From the NCBI RefSeq assembly GCF_001591025.1, contig NZ_BCTZ01000001.1, forward strand, positions 62,001 to 126,000: DNA of 64,000 bases, written 5' to 3'. The stretch is from Sphingomonas soli NBRC 100801 (GTDB lineage Bacteria; Pseudomonadota; Alphaproteobacteria; Sphingomonadales; Sphingomonadaceae). This document shows, piece by piece, positions 51,383-60,521 of this stretch. The first letter of the stretch is position 1; every line of letters starts with the position of its first letter. The translations under genes were made by a program, and so were the position numbers. A model generated the notes under the pieces. The model ran no database searches and was not told the origin of the DNA. It saw nothing but the letters and a program-made list of their open reading frames with translations.

Positions 51383-51398
51383 TCCCCGGAAATGGGGA
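51383..51398. promoter_or_regulatory. Candidate lux box upstream of luxI
   Basis: On the minus strand TCCCCATTTCCGGGGA, an imperfect palindrome (CCCC-N6-GGGG), 60 bases before the luxI ATG. The identical 16-mer occurs once more at 52334-52349, upstream of luxR. A shared operator flanking luxR on both sides is the usual arrangement of a quorum-sensing switch. Confidence 0.65.
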
Positions 51399-51412
51399 AG
51401 GGCCAGGCGCCG

Positions 51413-52159
51413 CTAGCGTCCGAACACGTCGGCGAAGCTGATATGTCCGTCGAACAAGGCGCGGACCGCGAGCTGCGGCCGCTTGGCGACATCGAAGCGC
51501 TCGCGTGCCGTGTTGAGATGCTGGGTGCACGTCTCTGGACTGAGCCCGAGGATCTGTGCCATCTCCCAGTCGCTCTTGCCGCGGGCCATCCACAGCACGC
51601 AGTCGCGCTGGCGTTCGGTCAGGGTCGGCGAGTCGGCCTCGACCAGCCGGATCTGGTTGATCCGTCGGGCCGCTTCGAACGCGAAGGCGCCGACCAGTTG
51701 CGCGATCGGCAGATGGTCGTCGCAGACTTGGCTGGAAGGCGCGACCGCGAACGAGCAGGATCCGCTCGCCTCGCCCGGGATATGCGCCGGAACGGTGAAG
51801 CCGTCGCCGATACCTTCGCCGCGTGCCCTTTCGAGCACATCGCGATCGGCCGTGGTGAGCTTGATCATGCCCGGCACCCGGTCCCACAGGAACCCGGCAC
51901 TGGTGATCTGGCTTGCGCGATGGACCGGGTCGGTCACGCCCAGCCCGTTCTCGTCGAACCACGCCACCCAATTGGGCGGATAATTGTGAAGCCGCACCGC
52001 ATCTGTCCCGCGCGCGGTGAAGTCGACATGGTGGGTCAGCGCGAAATAGTCGAAGCCCATCGCCGCGCACACGATCGCCAGCGCCTCGTACAATTCATGG
52101 TTGGTCGTGGCATGCCGGACCAGATCGAGAAATTCCTTGGCTGCCGCCAGGTTGATCAT
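51413..52159 (-). CDS. LuxR family autoinducer-binding regulator
   Basis: 248 residues from ATG 52159. The N-terminal autoinducer-binding domain (about 10-160) has FDYFALTHHVDF, NYPPNWVAWFDENGLGVTDP and SAGFLWDRVPG. The C-terminal LuxR helix-turn-helix is LTERQRDCVLWMARGKSDWE, MAQILGLSPETCTQHLNTA. Same strand as and directly upstream of luxI. Probably binds the two CCCC-N6-GGGG motifs. Confidence 0.92.
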   Translation of the reverse strand: MINLAAAKEFLDLVRHATTNHELYEALAIVCAAMGFDYFALTHHVDFTARGTDAVRLHNYPPNWVAWFDENGLGVTDPVHRASQITSAGFLWDRVPGMIKLTTADRDVLERARGEGIGDGFTVPAHIPGEASGSCSFAVAPSSQVCDDHLPIAQLVGAFAFEAARRINQIRLVEADSPTLTERQRDCVLWMARGKSDWEMAQILGLSPETCTQHLNTARERFDVAKRPQLAVRALFDGHISFADVFGR

Positions 52160-52519
52160 CGCAAATATGATCGATCGAGGGGGCGTTTCCCAAACCGCCG
52201 TAGCCCATGGATCGCCTTGTTTGTCCCGGTCCGCGTCTCTCATCTCGCGGACTGGAGGACGTTACGCTTACTCGCCTATGGCGTTCTTCCTTCGAATTCT
52301 ACCGCATGCCGCAGTGCACCATCGCTCTCGTCATCCCCATTTCCGGGGAAGGCGCGCATTCTTCCAATGTGTTCTGGCTGGGACGCCTCGCTTTCAAGGT
52401 ATGTATGATGCGTTCTTCAGTGCCATTTCTTTCCAATCTCCCAATTTCGCCAATATTTCCAAGGGTTGATATCCCAACCGGCGTGAATCCGGCACATCCG
52501 GTCGTCGGAGCGCTGGATC
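52160..52519. other. Regulatory region upstream of luxR
   Basis: 360 bases with no gene. Contains the second candidate lux box (52334-52349) 175 bases before luxR. It is somewhat less GC-rich than its surroundings. It should hold the luxR promoter and perhaps that of the decayed gene at 52520. Confidence 0.45.
52334..52349. promoter_or_regulatory. Second candidate lux box
   Basis: TCCCCATTTCCGGGGA on the plus strand, identical to the motif upstream of luxI in reverse orientation. 175 bases from the luxR start. Could give LuxR autoregulation. Confidence 0.6.
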
Positions 52520-53309
52520 ATGGCTGAGGGCCGTCAGGTCGGCGTCCCTGACGGCGCCGACGGTGAGGCCTATCGCTGGCTCGAGCGGCTCGACCGCACG
52601 GGCTGGGCCTGGGAATGGCTGCGCCGCGATCTCGGCTATCGCGGCGGCGCAGGGCGGCGCGAGGCCATCCCCTGCGGACCAACGATCGTTCCGCGCGACG
52701 CCCCGGACCCAGAGCGGGGGCTCCTCTTTCGCCGAGGATCCCGCGCTTCCTGCCTCTGAGGCGACCATCTTGTTCGACGCCGCGGTCGATAGCTCGGTGC
52801 TCGCCTGCGAGGTCGTCGAGGCCGATATGGAAGGGTTCGACCTTTGCCGTGCGGGTTGCTTCTCCGCGCTGTTGCGGGGCGACGATCCGCGGGAGCATCT
52901 CGTGCTCGGCGACGGCCTGCGGCGGCTGCGGCTCGACATCGCCGGCGGGTCGCTGCTCGGCGGGCCGGTGCGGCTGCGCTTCCGGCTCGAGGGGTTGCGC
53001 GCGATCGAAGCGCCGCTGCTGACGCTTCGCCGGCTGGTGGCGTTCGACCGGCTTGGCCGGATGCCGCAGGGACTGTTTCCCGCACAGCGCCCCGTCCGTC
53101 GCTGGATCGCGGCGCTGCGCGCGTTCGATGCGCATCGCGCCGGCGCGTCGCAGCGCGAGGTCGCCGAGACCGTGATCGGCGCTGGCCGGGTTCGGTCCGA
53201 CTGGAATGCCGGCAGCGACTATCTGCGCTCACAGGTTCGCCGCCTGCTCAGGGGCAGCGAGCGGATGACCCGGGGCGGGTGGCGCAGCCTGTTGTCCAAG
53301 GGCGAGTAA
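52520..53309 (+). pseudogene. DUF6499-DUF2285 protein split by a frameshift
   Basis: The 5' part (from ATG 52520) encodes the DUF6499 start: DGADGEAYRWLERLDRTGWA, WEWLRRDLGYRG. The remainder lies one frame away: FAEDPALPASEATILFDAAV, then the DUF2285 region with LVAFDRLGRMPQGLFPAQRP and SDYLRSQVRRLLRG. Removing one C near 52730 would join GLLF to AEDP, the expected sequence. These proteins are regulators of sphingomonad integrative elements. Either decayed or a sequencing error. Confidence 0.65.
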
Positions 53310-53526
53310 TTGTCCTTGGGGGAACGCGGGGGACCAAGGGAGCGCACACTGGCGGACTTCTGCGAAGCCGCCAGGGGTCGCGCGTCTATCTGGCCCGCGT
53401 GGCACGCTCGGCGCGCCTTGGGGACGCGGCGGCGGCTGGCGCACGAGGTGGCGCGCGCACGCCGCCGCGCCTTTGGCGGCGCTTTTCGAGAGTGCGTTGC
53501 TTGTTGGCGCGGCCTGTGGCCGCGCG

Positions 53527-54435
53527 TCAGCGGGCGAGCTGGACCGCGATGGGGCAATGGTCCGAATAGCGGGTGGCGGTGGCGTAGGGCGTCTCAGCAA
53601 AGGCATTGAAGTCCAGGGTGGCGCGCCGGTCGAGGACGATATGGTCGATAAAGTCCTGGTAGCGCGGATCGCATTTGGGACGGATGCCTTGGTCGGCAAG
53701 CATCAGGTCGGCATTGGCGGGGTCGCCGTCGTCGAGTTCGGCCCAGACTGGGTCGTTTGGACCGGCGAGGCGGCGGTTCCAGTCGCCGAGCACGATGAAG
53801 CGGGTTGGCCCGGCCGCAGCGGTATCGATCCAGCGTTCGAGGACCGGGACCTGGGGCAGGAAGCTCTCGCACGCCGGACCCTGACTGCCCGCGAAGCAGC
53901 CTGACTTGAGGTGAATGGACAGCAGCCGCAGCGGCTGGCCGTTGGCGGGACGCACGGTGATGTCGACGGCGGAGCGCAGGTTGGGATTGCCGAGCTGCAG
54001 GTCGGTCACATCGGCGTGGCGGTCGAACTTCAGGTCCTTGCGGATCGCGAAGCCCACGGCCTGGCGGATGAACATCTGGCTGGCATTGTTGCCGCCGCAG
54101 GTTCCGCTGACCACGCCTGGACGCTTTTCCATGACGATCGTGTAGCGCTCGGGATCGAAGACGCGCGCCGCGGCGGCGATGCTCTCGGCTTCCTGGAAGG
54201 CGATGACATCGGCGTCGAGGCCGTCGGCGATCGCGCGCATCGCGGCATAGTCGGCGCCGGTGCGCGGCTTGCAGCCCGCGCCGTCCTTCTCCGCCAGGAA
54301 TTCGAGATTCCAGCTGGCGACCTTGAGACCTCTGGCCGGAGCCTGTGCGCTGTCCTGCGGCGGCGGGGCAGGGGGGATGGCGCAGCCGGCAAGCAGGGCG
54401 GCGAGGGCGAATGCGAGGGGCAGGCGGGCGATCAT
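53527..54435 (-). CDS. Endonuclease/exonuclease/phosphatase family lipoprotein
   Basis: 302 residues. Lipobox LAALLAGC (Cys18). EEP-fold residues: Asn/Glu in VASWNLEFL, Glu in IAFQEAES, His in LLSIHLKSG, Asp-Asn in VLGDWNRR, and Asp-His in YSDHCPIAVQ. Exported, so it may degrade extracellular DNA or phosphodiesters. Not part of the flanking ICE genes by family. Confidence 0.88.
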   Translation of the reverse strand: MIARLPLAFALAALLAGCAIPPAPPPQDSAQAPARGLKVASWNLEFLAEKDGAGCKPRTGADYAAMRAIADGLDADVIAFQEAESIAAAARVFDPERYTIVMEKRPGVVSGTCGGNNASQMFIRQAVGFAIRKDLKFDRHADVTDLQLGNPNLRSAVDITVRPANGQPLRLLSIHLKSGCFAGSQGPACESFLPQVPVLERWIDTAAAGPTRFIVLGDWNRRLAGPNDPVWAELDDGDPANADLMLADQGIRPKCDPRYQDFIDHIVLDRRATLDFNAFAETPYATATRYSDHCPIAVQLAR

Positions 54436-54894
54436 GGATCGTGATTAATCGCTGGGAGCCCTAGGCGGCAAGGTGGCAGTCACGGCGCCTCGCGCAGCTT
54501 CCCCTTGCGCGACCGCGTGCTACGGCGCTCGTTGGCCTGACGGCCCTGCGCGCCGCCGAGCCCTTCGGTCTCGGCCATGCGGTGACGCCCGCTGGCGCAG
54601 ATGCGGTGGCTGCTGGCGCAGCCGCGTTCTCGGTTGTGCCTCTCCCGTCGAGCGGGAGGTGGCCGGCGCTCCCGGCTAGGCCCGCAGCGCCCGGCGGCAA
54701 CCCGGCCTTGCCGGGTGCTCCACTGCGTTTCGCCCTGATCGGTGCCGCCCGCCGCTTTGCGCGGGCCTTCTCCGTCCGCCTCGCCGCCCACCCCCCGCTC
54801 TTCCGGCGAGGCATGTTTTTGGCGGCGTGGAGGATGCGATGCGCAGAGCCGCTGGCCGTGATGCCCAGACCCAAGCGAGGGAAGGGGGCGCGGC
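54436..54894. other. Long GC-rich intergenic region
   Basis: About 460 bases, very GC-rich, with open frames on both strands that are arginine/alanine-rich and lack coding periodicity. Such leader regions before DUF2958 genes are usual in sphingomonad ICEs. No function assigned. Confidence 0.4.
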
Positions 54895-55290
54895 ATGATC
54901 CGGCTCCCCGACGATATGTTGGCCGCGCTGCTCGCCAATGGCGCGGCGACCCGCGCGGCGCAGCGGCGCGATACCCGCGAGCCCGACCCGGTGCCGGTGT
55001 TGAAATTGTTCAATCCGGTGGGTGCCGCGACATGGCTCGCGACCGAGCTGGACGAGGACGGCGACACGCTGTTCGGCTTGGCGGACCTCGGTTTCGGCTG
55101 TCCCGAGCTTGGCAGTTTCAGCCTGTCCGAGATCGGCTCGGCCCGGCTCCCCTTCGGCCTCGGCATCGAGCGCGACGAGGATTTCTCGACCCCGTTCGCG
55201 CTGTCGGTCTGGGCCGACCGGGCGCGCCGCGAAGGCTCGATCATCGCAGCCGAGGCCGTGCTGCGCAGCGAAATTCCACCCGGACCCTGA
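54895..55290 (+). CDS. DUF2958 domain protein
   Basis: 131 residues. PVPVLKLFNPVGAATWLATE, DTLFGLADLGFGCPELGSFS and LSEIGSARLPFGLGIERD are diagnostic of DUF2958, a small protein of plasmids and ICEs. GAAGGGGGCG precedes the ATG. Upstream of the large ParB gene. Molecular role unknown. Confidence 0.9.
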   Translation: MIRLPDDMLAALLANGAATRAAQRRDTREPDPVPVLKLFNPVGAATWLATELDEDGDTLFGLADLGFGCPELGSFSLSEIGSARLPFGLGIERDEDFSTPFALSVWADRARREGSIIAAEAVLRSEIPPGP

Positions 55291-55351
55291 GTCCGGCGGA
55301 GCGGCGCGTGGCGCGCCTTTCCGCCGCATCCACGTTCAAGGAGTGAACCTC

Positions 55352-57112
55352 ATGAAACTCGCCTTCATCGCGCTCGACCGGCTCTCGGTCAGCAAGTCCA
55401 ACATGCGCCACGCCAAGGCCCCGCCCGACGTGAGCGATATCCTCCCGACCATCCGCAAGCGCGGGGTGATCCAGTCGCTGCTGGTGCGGCCCGGCCCGGA
55501 GGAGGGGCATTTCCAGATCGATGCCGGGAGCCGCCGCTTCCACGCCGCCGGGATCGACGCCGCCGAAAAGGAGATCGCGCCCGCCGACTATCTGCTGCCG
55601 TGCGGCATCCTCGAAGACGGCGACGATGCCGCCGCGCTCGAAGCCTCGATGATCGAGAACATGGCGCGGCTCGACCCCGACGAGGTGCGCCAATGGGTCA
55701 GCTTCACCGGCCTTGTGAAGGGCGGGCAGACGCCTGAGGAGATCGGGCTGACGTTTGGGATTCCGGAGTTGGCGGTGCGGCGCATCCTCGCGCTTGGCAA
55801 TCTTCTGCCGCGCATCCGCGATCTCTACAGCCGGGACAAGATCGACCGGGTGACCATCCGTCATCTGACGCTTGCCAGCAAGGCGCAGCAGAAGAACTGG
55901 CTGGCGCTGTTCGACGACCCCAAGGCCCATGCGCCTACGGGTGCGAATGTGAAGTCGTGGCTGTTCGGCGGATCGACGATCCCGACCGCGAATGCGCTGT
56001 TCGACGTCGCAGCCTATGGCGGCGCGGTGGTCGCCGACCTGTTCGGCGAGGGCGGCTATTTCGGCGATGCCGATGCCTTCTGGACTGCCCAAAACGCCGC
56101 GATCGATGCGCGCCGCGCCGCCTATCTGGAGCAGGGCTGGGGCGAGGTCGTGCTGCTCTCGCCGGGCGAGCATTTCCACAGCTGGGAATATGAGAAGACG
56201 CCCAAGAAGAAGGGCGGGCGCGTCTATATCGTCGTGCGCGCCAATGGCGAGGTTGCCTTCCACGAAGGCTATCTCAGCCGCCGCGAGGCGTCCAAGCGCT
56301 CCAAGGGGGAGGCCCCCGATGCGGCCAAGCCCGCCCGCGCCGAGATCACGAGCGCCATGCAGGCCTATCTCGACCTGCACCGCCACGCCGCCGTGCGCGC
56401 GGCGTTGCTCGCCAAGCCCGGCGTGGCGCTGCGCATGATGGCGGCGCATGTGATCGGCACCGGCGCGGCGCAGTGGAACGTGCGCCCCGATCCGCGCAGC
56501 GCGCCGAGCGATGCCATTGCCGAAAGCGCCGAATGCGCGCCGGGCGAGGCGCTGTTCGACACCAAGCGCCGCGCGGCGCTCGCCGTTCTCGGCTTTGGCG
56601 AGGACGAAGCCAATCTCGCGCACGGCTATGGCGTCGGGCACGAGGTGACTGCCGTGTTCGAGCGGCTGCTGAAGCTTCCGGACCCCGTGGTACTGGAACT
56701 GGTCGCGGTGGCGATGGGCGAAACCCTGGCGCGCGGTTCCGCCGAGCTCGAGGCGCTGGGGCTGTGCCTGGGCGTCGACATGGCCGACTGGTGGGAGGCG
56801 GATGCGGCCTATTTCGACCTGATCCGCGACAAGGAAGTGCTGGGGTGCATCGTCGCCGAGGTCGCGGGCAAGCAGGTCGCCGACGCCAATGCAGGCGAGA
56901 AGGCCAAGACCTTGAAGACCATCGTCACCGCGCATCTGGAAGGCGCGGACGGACGTCCCAAGGTCGAGCGCTGGGTGCCCCGCTGGATGGCGTTCCCGCC
57001 CGCCGCCTATACCGCGCGCGGCGGCGTCGGCACCGTCAAAGCGCATGCCCGGATGATCGGGGCACGGTCCACCGAACCGGACCCCGAGGTCGAGGAGAAG
57101 CTTGCCGCCTGA
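55352..57112 (+). CDS. Large ParB/RepB/Spo0J-type ICE protein
   Basis: 586 residues. The N-terminal ParB domain (about 8-110) has SVSKSNMRHAKAPPDVSDIL, then IDAGSRRFHAA and ENMARLDPDEVRQWVSF. A helix-turn-helix follows (QTPEEIGLTFGIPELAVRRI). The long C-terminal extension is typical of ICE ParB proteins. AAGGAG precedes the ATG. Third ParB-like protein in the window, but a different subfamily from those at 1964-3722. Confidence 0.92.
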   Translation: MKLAFIALDRLSVSKSNMRHAKAPPDVSDILPTIRKRGVIQSLLVRPGPEEGHFQIDAGSRRFHAAGIDAAEKEIAPADYLLPCGILEDGDDAAALEASMIENMARLDPDEVRQWVSFTGLVKGGQTPEEIGLTFGIPELAVRRILALGNLLPRIRDLYSRDKIDRVTIRHLTLASKAQQKNWLALFDDPKAHAPTGANVKSWLFGGSTIPTANALFDVAAYGGAVVADLFGEGGYFGDADAFWTAQNAAIDARRAAYLEQGWGEVVLLSPGEHFHSWEYEKTPKKKGGRVYIVVRANGEVAFHEGYLSRREASKRSKGEAPDAAKPARAEITSAMQAYLDLHRHAAVRAALLAKPGVALRMMAAHVIGTGAAQWNVRPDPRSAPSDAIAESAECAPGEALFDTKRRAALAVLGFGEDEANLAHGYGVGHEVTAVFERLLKLPDPVVLELVAVAMGETLARGSAELEALGLCLGVDMADWWEADAAYFDLIRDKEVLGCIVAEVAGKQVADANAGEKAKTLKTIVTAHLEGADGRPKVERWVPRWMAFPPAAYTARGGVGTVKAHARMIGARSTEPDPEVEEKLAA

Positions 57113-57168
57113 GCGACGTGCGGGGGCGGTTTTGCCGTCCCCGCATTGCCGGAACCCACGAAAAATCG

Positions 57169-57206
57169 GCCGCGCCGCGCACCCCTTCGGGGACACGCGG
57201 CGCGGC
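57169..57206. terminator. Bidirectional hairpin terminator
   Basis: GCCGCGCCGCG and CGCGGCGCGGC form an 11-pair stem around a 16-base loop that itself can pair (CCCC TTCG GGG). Preceded by AAAAAT and followed by ATTTGTTT. Lies between the convergent parB and excalibur genes. A second GC hairpin is just upstream at about 57117-57148. Confidence 0.75.
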
Positions 57207-57234
57207 ATTTGTTTGTGTGGGTCACGGGTCTGGG

Positions 57235-57570
57235 TCAGCGATAGGGTTCGCAGGCGATGCCGTCCAAATCGCCGTCCATCGCCTCGCGATAGCCTGGCTG
57301 GCCGCGATAGATCGGCGCGGCGCCCGCTGCTCGCGCCGCGTCGCAATTGCGGTAATAGGCCGACCGCTCGACCTCGGCGCGCTGCTCGGGCGTCATCGCC
57401 ATGCGCTGCGACACCGCCGCCAGCTGCGGCATCCCGAACCAGATCGCCGCCGCGATTATGGCCCACAAGGCCAGCGCCCCGATGCAGAATTCGCCGCGCG
57501 TCTCGCGTCGGCCGCGCGGTCGGTAGCGGCGCGGGCGTCCGCCTTGCCGGTGATGAAGTCGGCTTGCCAT
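57235..57570 (-). CDS. Excalibur calcium-binding domain protein
   Basis: 111 residues from ATG 57570. Basic N-terminus, one membrane helix (about 30-48), and a C-terminal excalibur motif: YYRNCDAARAAGAAPIY, then DGDLDGIACEPYR, whose DxDxDGxxCE loop binds calcium. Probably a membrane-anchored periplasmic protein. Convergent with parB. Confidence 0.85.
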   Translation of the reverse strand: MASRLHHRQGGRPRRYRPRGRRETRGEFCIGALALWAIIAAAIWFGMPQLAAVSQRMAMTPEQRAEVERSAYYRNCDAARAAGAAPIYRGQPGYREAMDGDLDGIACEPYR

Positions 57571-57688
57571 GGCTCGCGAGCATTGCACCGCCCACTTGCC
57601 AATCGCTTAAGACGGGCCCAGGCGTTCGCGGCGATCTGCTCGGCTTTGGATGCGTTTCCAAAGGGCCGGCGACAGTAAAGGATTCCCG

Positions 57689-58123
57689 ATGTCCGAAGAT
57701 AGCGACGAGATGCTGTTGACCCTGACCGCTGACATTATTTCGGCGCATGTCAGCAACAACACCGTCCCGATCGCCGAGCTGGGCGGGCTGATCCAGAATG
57801 TACATGACACCTTGTCCCGGCTCGGATCCGTCGCCGCCGCGCCGGAGCCTGAGGCCGACCAGAAGCCAGCCGTTTCGGTCCGCTCATCGGTCAAGCCCGA
57901 CGCGATTACCTGTCTCGACTGCGGCCGGAAGCTCAAGACGCTCAAGCGCCACCTCGCGACCGACCACGGCATGACCCCGGCGGAGTATCGCGGCAAATGG
58001 AAGCTGCCCGCCGACTATCCGATGGTCGCTCCCGCCTATGCCGAGGCGCGCCGGACCATGGCGAAGAAGATCGGCCTGGGCCGCAAGCTTGGCGAGAAAC
58101 GCAAGCCGGCCAGGCGCAAATAG
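57689..58123 (+). CDS. MucR/Ros family transcriptional regulator
   Basis: 144 residues from ATG 57689. N-terminal oligomerisation region (LTADIISAHVSNNTVPIAEL), then the Ros-type zinc finger ITCLDCGRKLKTLKRHLATD, HGMTPAEYRGKW. Alphaproteobacterial MucR proteins repress horizontally acquired or surface genes. ICE-borne copies may silence transfer genes. Confidence 0.9.
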   Translation: MSEDSDEMLLTLTADIISAHVSNNTVPIAELGGLIQNVHDTLSRLGSVAAAPEPEADQKPAVSVRSSVKPDAITCLDCGRKLKTLKRHLATDHGMTPAEYRGKWKLPADYPMVAPAYAEARRTMAKKIGLGRKLGEKRKPARRK

Positions 58124-58470
58124 TCCAGCCCGACCGCGCCGCCACCATCGGGTGGCGGTGCCGCGCCTGCTCATGCCGGGCGAGGCTATCACCCGAACGA
58201 GGCCGTGAGGCTAGGATCGGCCGGCAGACACCGAAGCGGTGCGGTTGTGCGCGGACCCGCGCCGAACCCTCCCGATAATGCTGGCTTCAGCCGCGAAGCG
58301 TCCTCCTCGAGATGGCACTTGGCGGCGCGCGGCCTTCATGCCTGCAACGGCTTCGCCGTCCTCCACTGCGTTTCGGCCCTTCGGGTGCACGCAGGCCGCT
58401 TGCCCCGCCGGTCAGATGCCATCGAGGCCGCAATTTCGCGGGCTTCGAGACCAAGCATCTGGAGGTTCAC
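58124..58470. other. Intergenic, no gene recognised
   Basis: 347 bases before the DUF736 gene. GC-rich, with an early GGTGGCGGTGCC palindromic patch (about 58150-58162). ATCTGGAGG just before 58471 is the DUF736 ribosome site. Confidence 0.4.
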
Positions 58471-58773
58471 ATGGCACAGATTGGCAGCTTCACCCGCGAC
58501 GATGCCGGCGTCTTTTCCGGCACCGTCTGCACCTCGGTCCTCAAGTTCAAGGCGGTGATGAAGCCTTGCGCGAGGGACAATGACAAGGCGCCCGACTACC
58601 GGATCACCACGTCCAATGGCGCCGATGTCGGGGCCGGCTGGACCAAGGCGGCACGCGAGACCGGCGCCGAATATGTCTCGGTCAAGCTCGACGACCCGGC
58701 CTTCCCCGCGCCGATCTACGCGACGCTCGTGCAGGGCGATGGCGGTGAGCACAAGCTGATCTGGTCGCGCTGA
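58471..58773 (+). CDS. DUF736 family protein
   Basis: 100 residues. MAQIGSFTRDDAGVFSGTV, KAPDYRITTSNGADVGAGWT, YVSVKLDDPAFPAPIYATL. DUF736 proteins are single-domain beta-barrel-like proteins of ICE and plasmid transfer regions. Strong GGAGG upstream. Role unknown. Confidence 0.93.
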   Translation: MAQIGSFTRDDAGVFSGTVCTSVLKFKAVMKPCARDNDKAPDYRITTSNGADVGAGWTKAARETGAEYVSVKLDDPAFPAPIYATLVQGDGGEHKLIWSR

Positions 58774-58946
58774 TCCCGCCGCCGCGGCGCTCCCTTTGGG
58801 GGTGCCGCGGTCAGGCCTGTCAGGGGTGTCGAATAGGGCTGTCGATTTCCGGGGGGTGGCGTTTTCGACCCTCCGCCGATCCTCGCCCGTCCGGCAACTG
58901 CTCGCGTCAGCCGGGCCCCGAGCCCGCCACTGACGGGACTTGCTTC

Positions 58947-59180
58947 ATGGACGCCGACGAGCATGACCGGGCCGAGCGCGCCAAGCGCGGCAGCCCCTAT
59001 CTGACCACCGCCCAGGCCGCGCATTATCTCGGCATTTCCGAGCGCACGCTTCAGCGGATGCGCGGCGGGAAGCTCAAGGACCCTGGTCCCACGCCGCGCC
59101 GCCATGCCCGCATGGTCCAATATCATATCGACGATCTCGACGCCTGGTCGCGCGGCTCCTTCGAAGGGAAGAAGGCATGA
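58947..59180 (+). CDS. AlpA/excisionase-like HTH protein
   Basis: 77 residues. YLTTAQAAHYLGISERTLQR, MRGGKLKDPGPTPRRHARMV and QYHIDDLDAWSRG form a MerR-type winged helix of the AlpA/Xis class. Overlaps traF by four bases (ATGA). Likely a regulator of transfer or excision. Confidence 0.88.
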   Translation: MDADEHDRAERAKRGSPYLTTAQAAHYLGISERTLQRMRGGKLKDPGPTPRRHARMVQYHIDDLDAWSRGSFEGKKA

Positions 59181-59704
59181 CCCCGCAGGAATCGCGCGAA
59201 TTCGCGCGCGCCTGGCGCTGGATCCTGGCCGGCCTTGCCTGTTTCTGGGCGACGGTCGCGACGATTGTCTTTCCGCCCGCGCCGCGACTCATCTGGAACG
59301 CAAGCGACAGCGCGCCGCGCGGGCTCTACCGCGTCTTCCCCGGCGTGGCGCCGGGGCGCGGCGACATGGTGGTCGCCTGGGCGCCGGAACCCTGGCGCAG
59401 CCTCGCCGCCGGGCGCCATTATCTTCCGTCGAACGTGCCGCTGGTGAAGCGGGTTGCGGCGCTGGACGGCGACCGGGTCTGCGCGATCGGCCCTGCCATC
59501 CTCGTCAACGCCCGCCGCGTCGCAGCCCGGTCGGCCACGGATGGCCGCGGCCGCCCCATGCCGTGGTGGGAGGGCTGCCGGACCCTCAAGCCGGGCGAGT
59601 ATCTGCTGCTGATGCCTGCGCCAGCGTCGTTCGACGGGCGCTATTTCGGGATCAGCCGCGAGGACCAGCTGGTCGGCAAGGCGAGGCTCCTATGGGCCCG
59701 CTGA
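59177..59704 (+). CDS. TraF-like S26 signal peptidase
   Basis: 175 residues. N-terminal membrane helix (about 14-33). Catalytic Ser45 in NASDSAPRGLYR and Lys91 in NVPLVKRVAA, the S26 Ser-Lys dyad, with GRYFGISREDQLVGKARLLW at the end. TraF-type peptidases mature the conjugative pilin. Overlaps its neighbours on both sides. Confidence 0.92.
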   Translation: MTPQESREFARAWRWILAGLACFWATVATIVFPPAPRLIWNASDSAPRGLYRVFPGVAPGRGDMVVAWAPEPWRSLAAGRHYLPSNVPLVKRVAALDGDRVCAIGPAILVNARRVAARSATDGRGRPMPWWEGCRTLKPGEYLLLMPAPASFDGRYFGISREDQLVGKARLLWAR

Positions 59705-60300
59705 GACTTGTCCTGGCGCTGCCCGCACTTGTCCTCGCGGTCCCCGCCGCCGCCGATCCGGTGGCGCGCTGGCAGCCCTTCATCGCCGAGGCGTCGCTCC
59801 GCTTCGGCATCCCAGAGGCCTGGATCGCGCGGGTGATGCGCGCCGAAAGCGGGGGAAAGACACACATCGGCGGACGCGCGATCCGCTCGCCCAAGGGCGC
59901 GATGGGGCTGATGCAGCTGATGCCGGGCACTTGGGGCCAGATGCGTGCGCGGCTCGCACTCGGCACCGATCCCGATGATCCGCGCGATAACATCCTCGCG
60001 GGCACATTCTATCTCAGGCTGATGTACGACCGGTTCGGCTATCCCGGGCTGTTCGGCGCCTACAATGCCGGGCCCGCGCGCTACGCCGCCTTCCTGGCCG
60101 GGCGGTCGAGACTTCCAGCCGAGACGATCGGCTATCTGAAGAGCGTCGCACCGCGCGCGGAAGGCGCGCGCGAGCCCGCCGTGCCAGCGCCTCCGCCGAC
60201 ATTGTTCGCGGTCCCGAACCAGGCTGCCGCGCCCCGCGCCGCGACCGGGATCGAACCGCCAGTCCCGAGCCTGTTCGCGGTCCGGAAGGAACCGCAATGA
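59692..60300 (+). CDS. Lytic transglycosylase (VirB1-like)
   Basis: 202 residues from ATG 59692, inside the end of traF. Signal peptide to about AVPAAADP. SLT domain with catalytic Glu52 in RVMRAESGG, then GLMQLMPGTWGQM, NILAGTFYLRLMYDRFG and AYNAGPARYAAF. Opens peptidoglycan for the transfer apparatus. Proline/alanine-rich tail. Confidence 0.92.
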   Translation: MGPLRLVLALPALVLAVPAAADPVARWQPFIAEASLRFGIPEAWIARVMRAESGGKTHIGGRAIRSPKGAMGLMQLMPGTWGQMRARLALGTDPDDPRDNILAGTFYLRLMYDRFGYPGLFGAYNAGPARYAAFLAGRSRLPAETIGYLKSVAPRAEGAREPAVPAPPPTLFAVPNQAAAPRAATGIEPPVPSLFAVRKEPQ

Positions 60301-60521
60301 CGGTCCGGTGGGGAAGGGGCTCGTCGTGGTCGTCCCAGCATGACGGGCGCCGCGACAGCTATCAAGGCCTGCGGGTACCCCCCAATTTGCTGCGCAAATC
60401 GGTTCCCCCCGCATCCGCTTCGCGGCGCCTGCGCTTCGCTCCGGCGGCCCTGACAGCCGCCGCGCCGCCCGTCGTCGAGGCCGCGTCCTCATTCAAGAGG
60501 GCGTTCAAGCGGAGACGGAAC

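Noticed and set aside
54461..54874. Minus-strand frame of 137 codons before the DUF2958 gene
   Set aside because: Alanine/arginine-rich with no codon periodicity or ribosome site; typical chance frame in GC-rich DNA.
60380..60430. ATTTGC-TGC-GCAAAT palindrome between two CCCCCC tracts
   Set aside because: Short and isolated, between transglycosylase and the 117-residue gene; could be chance, so not annotated.
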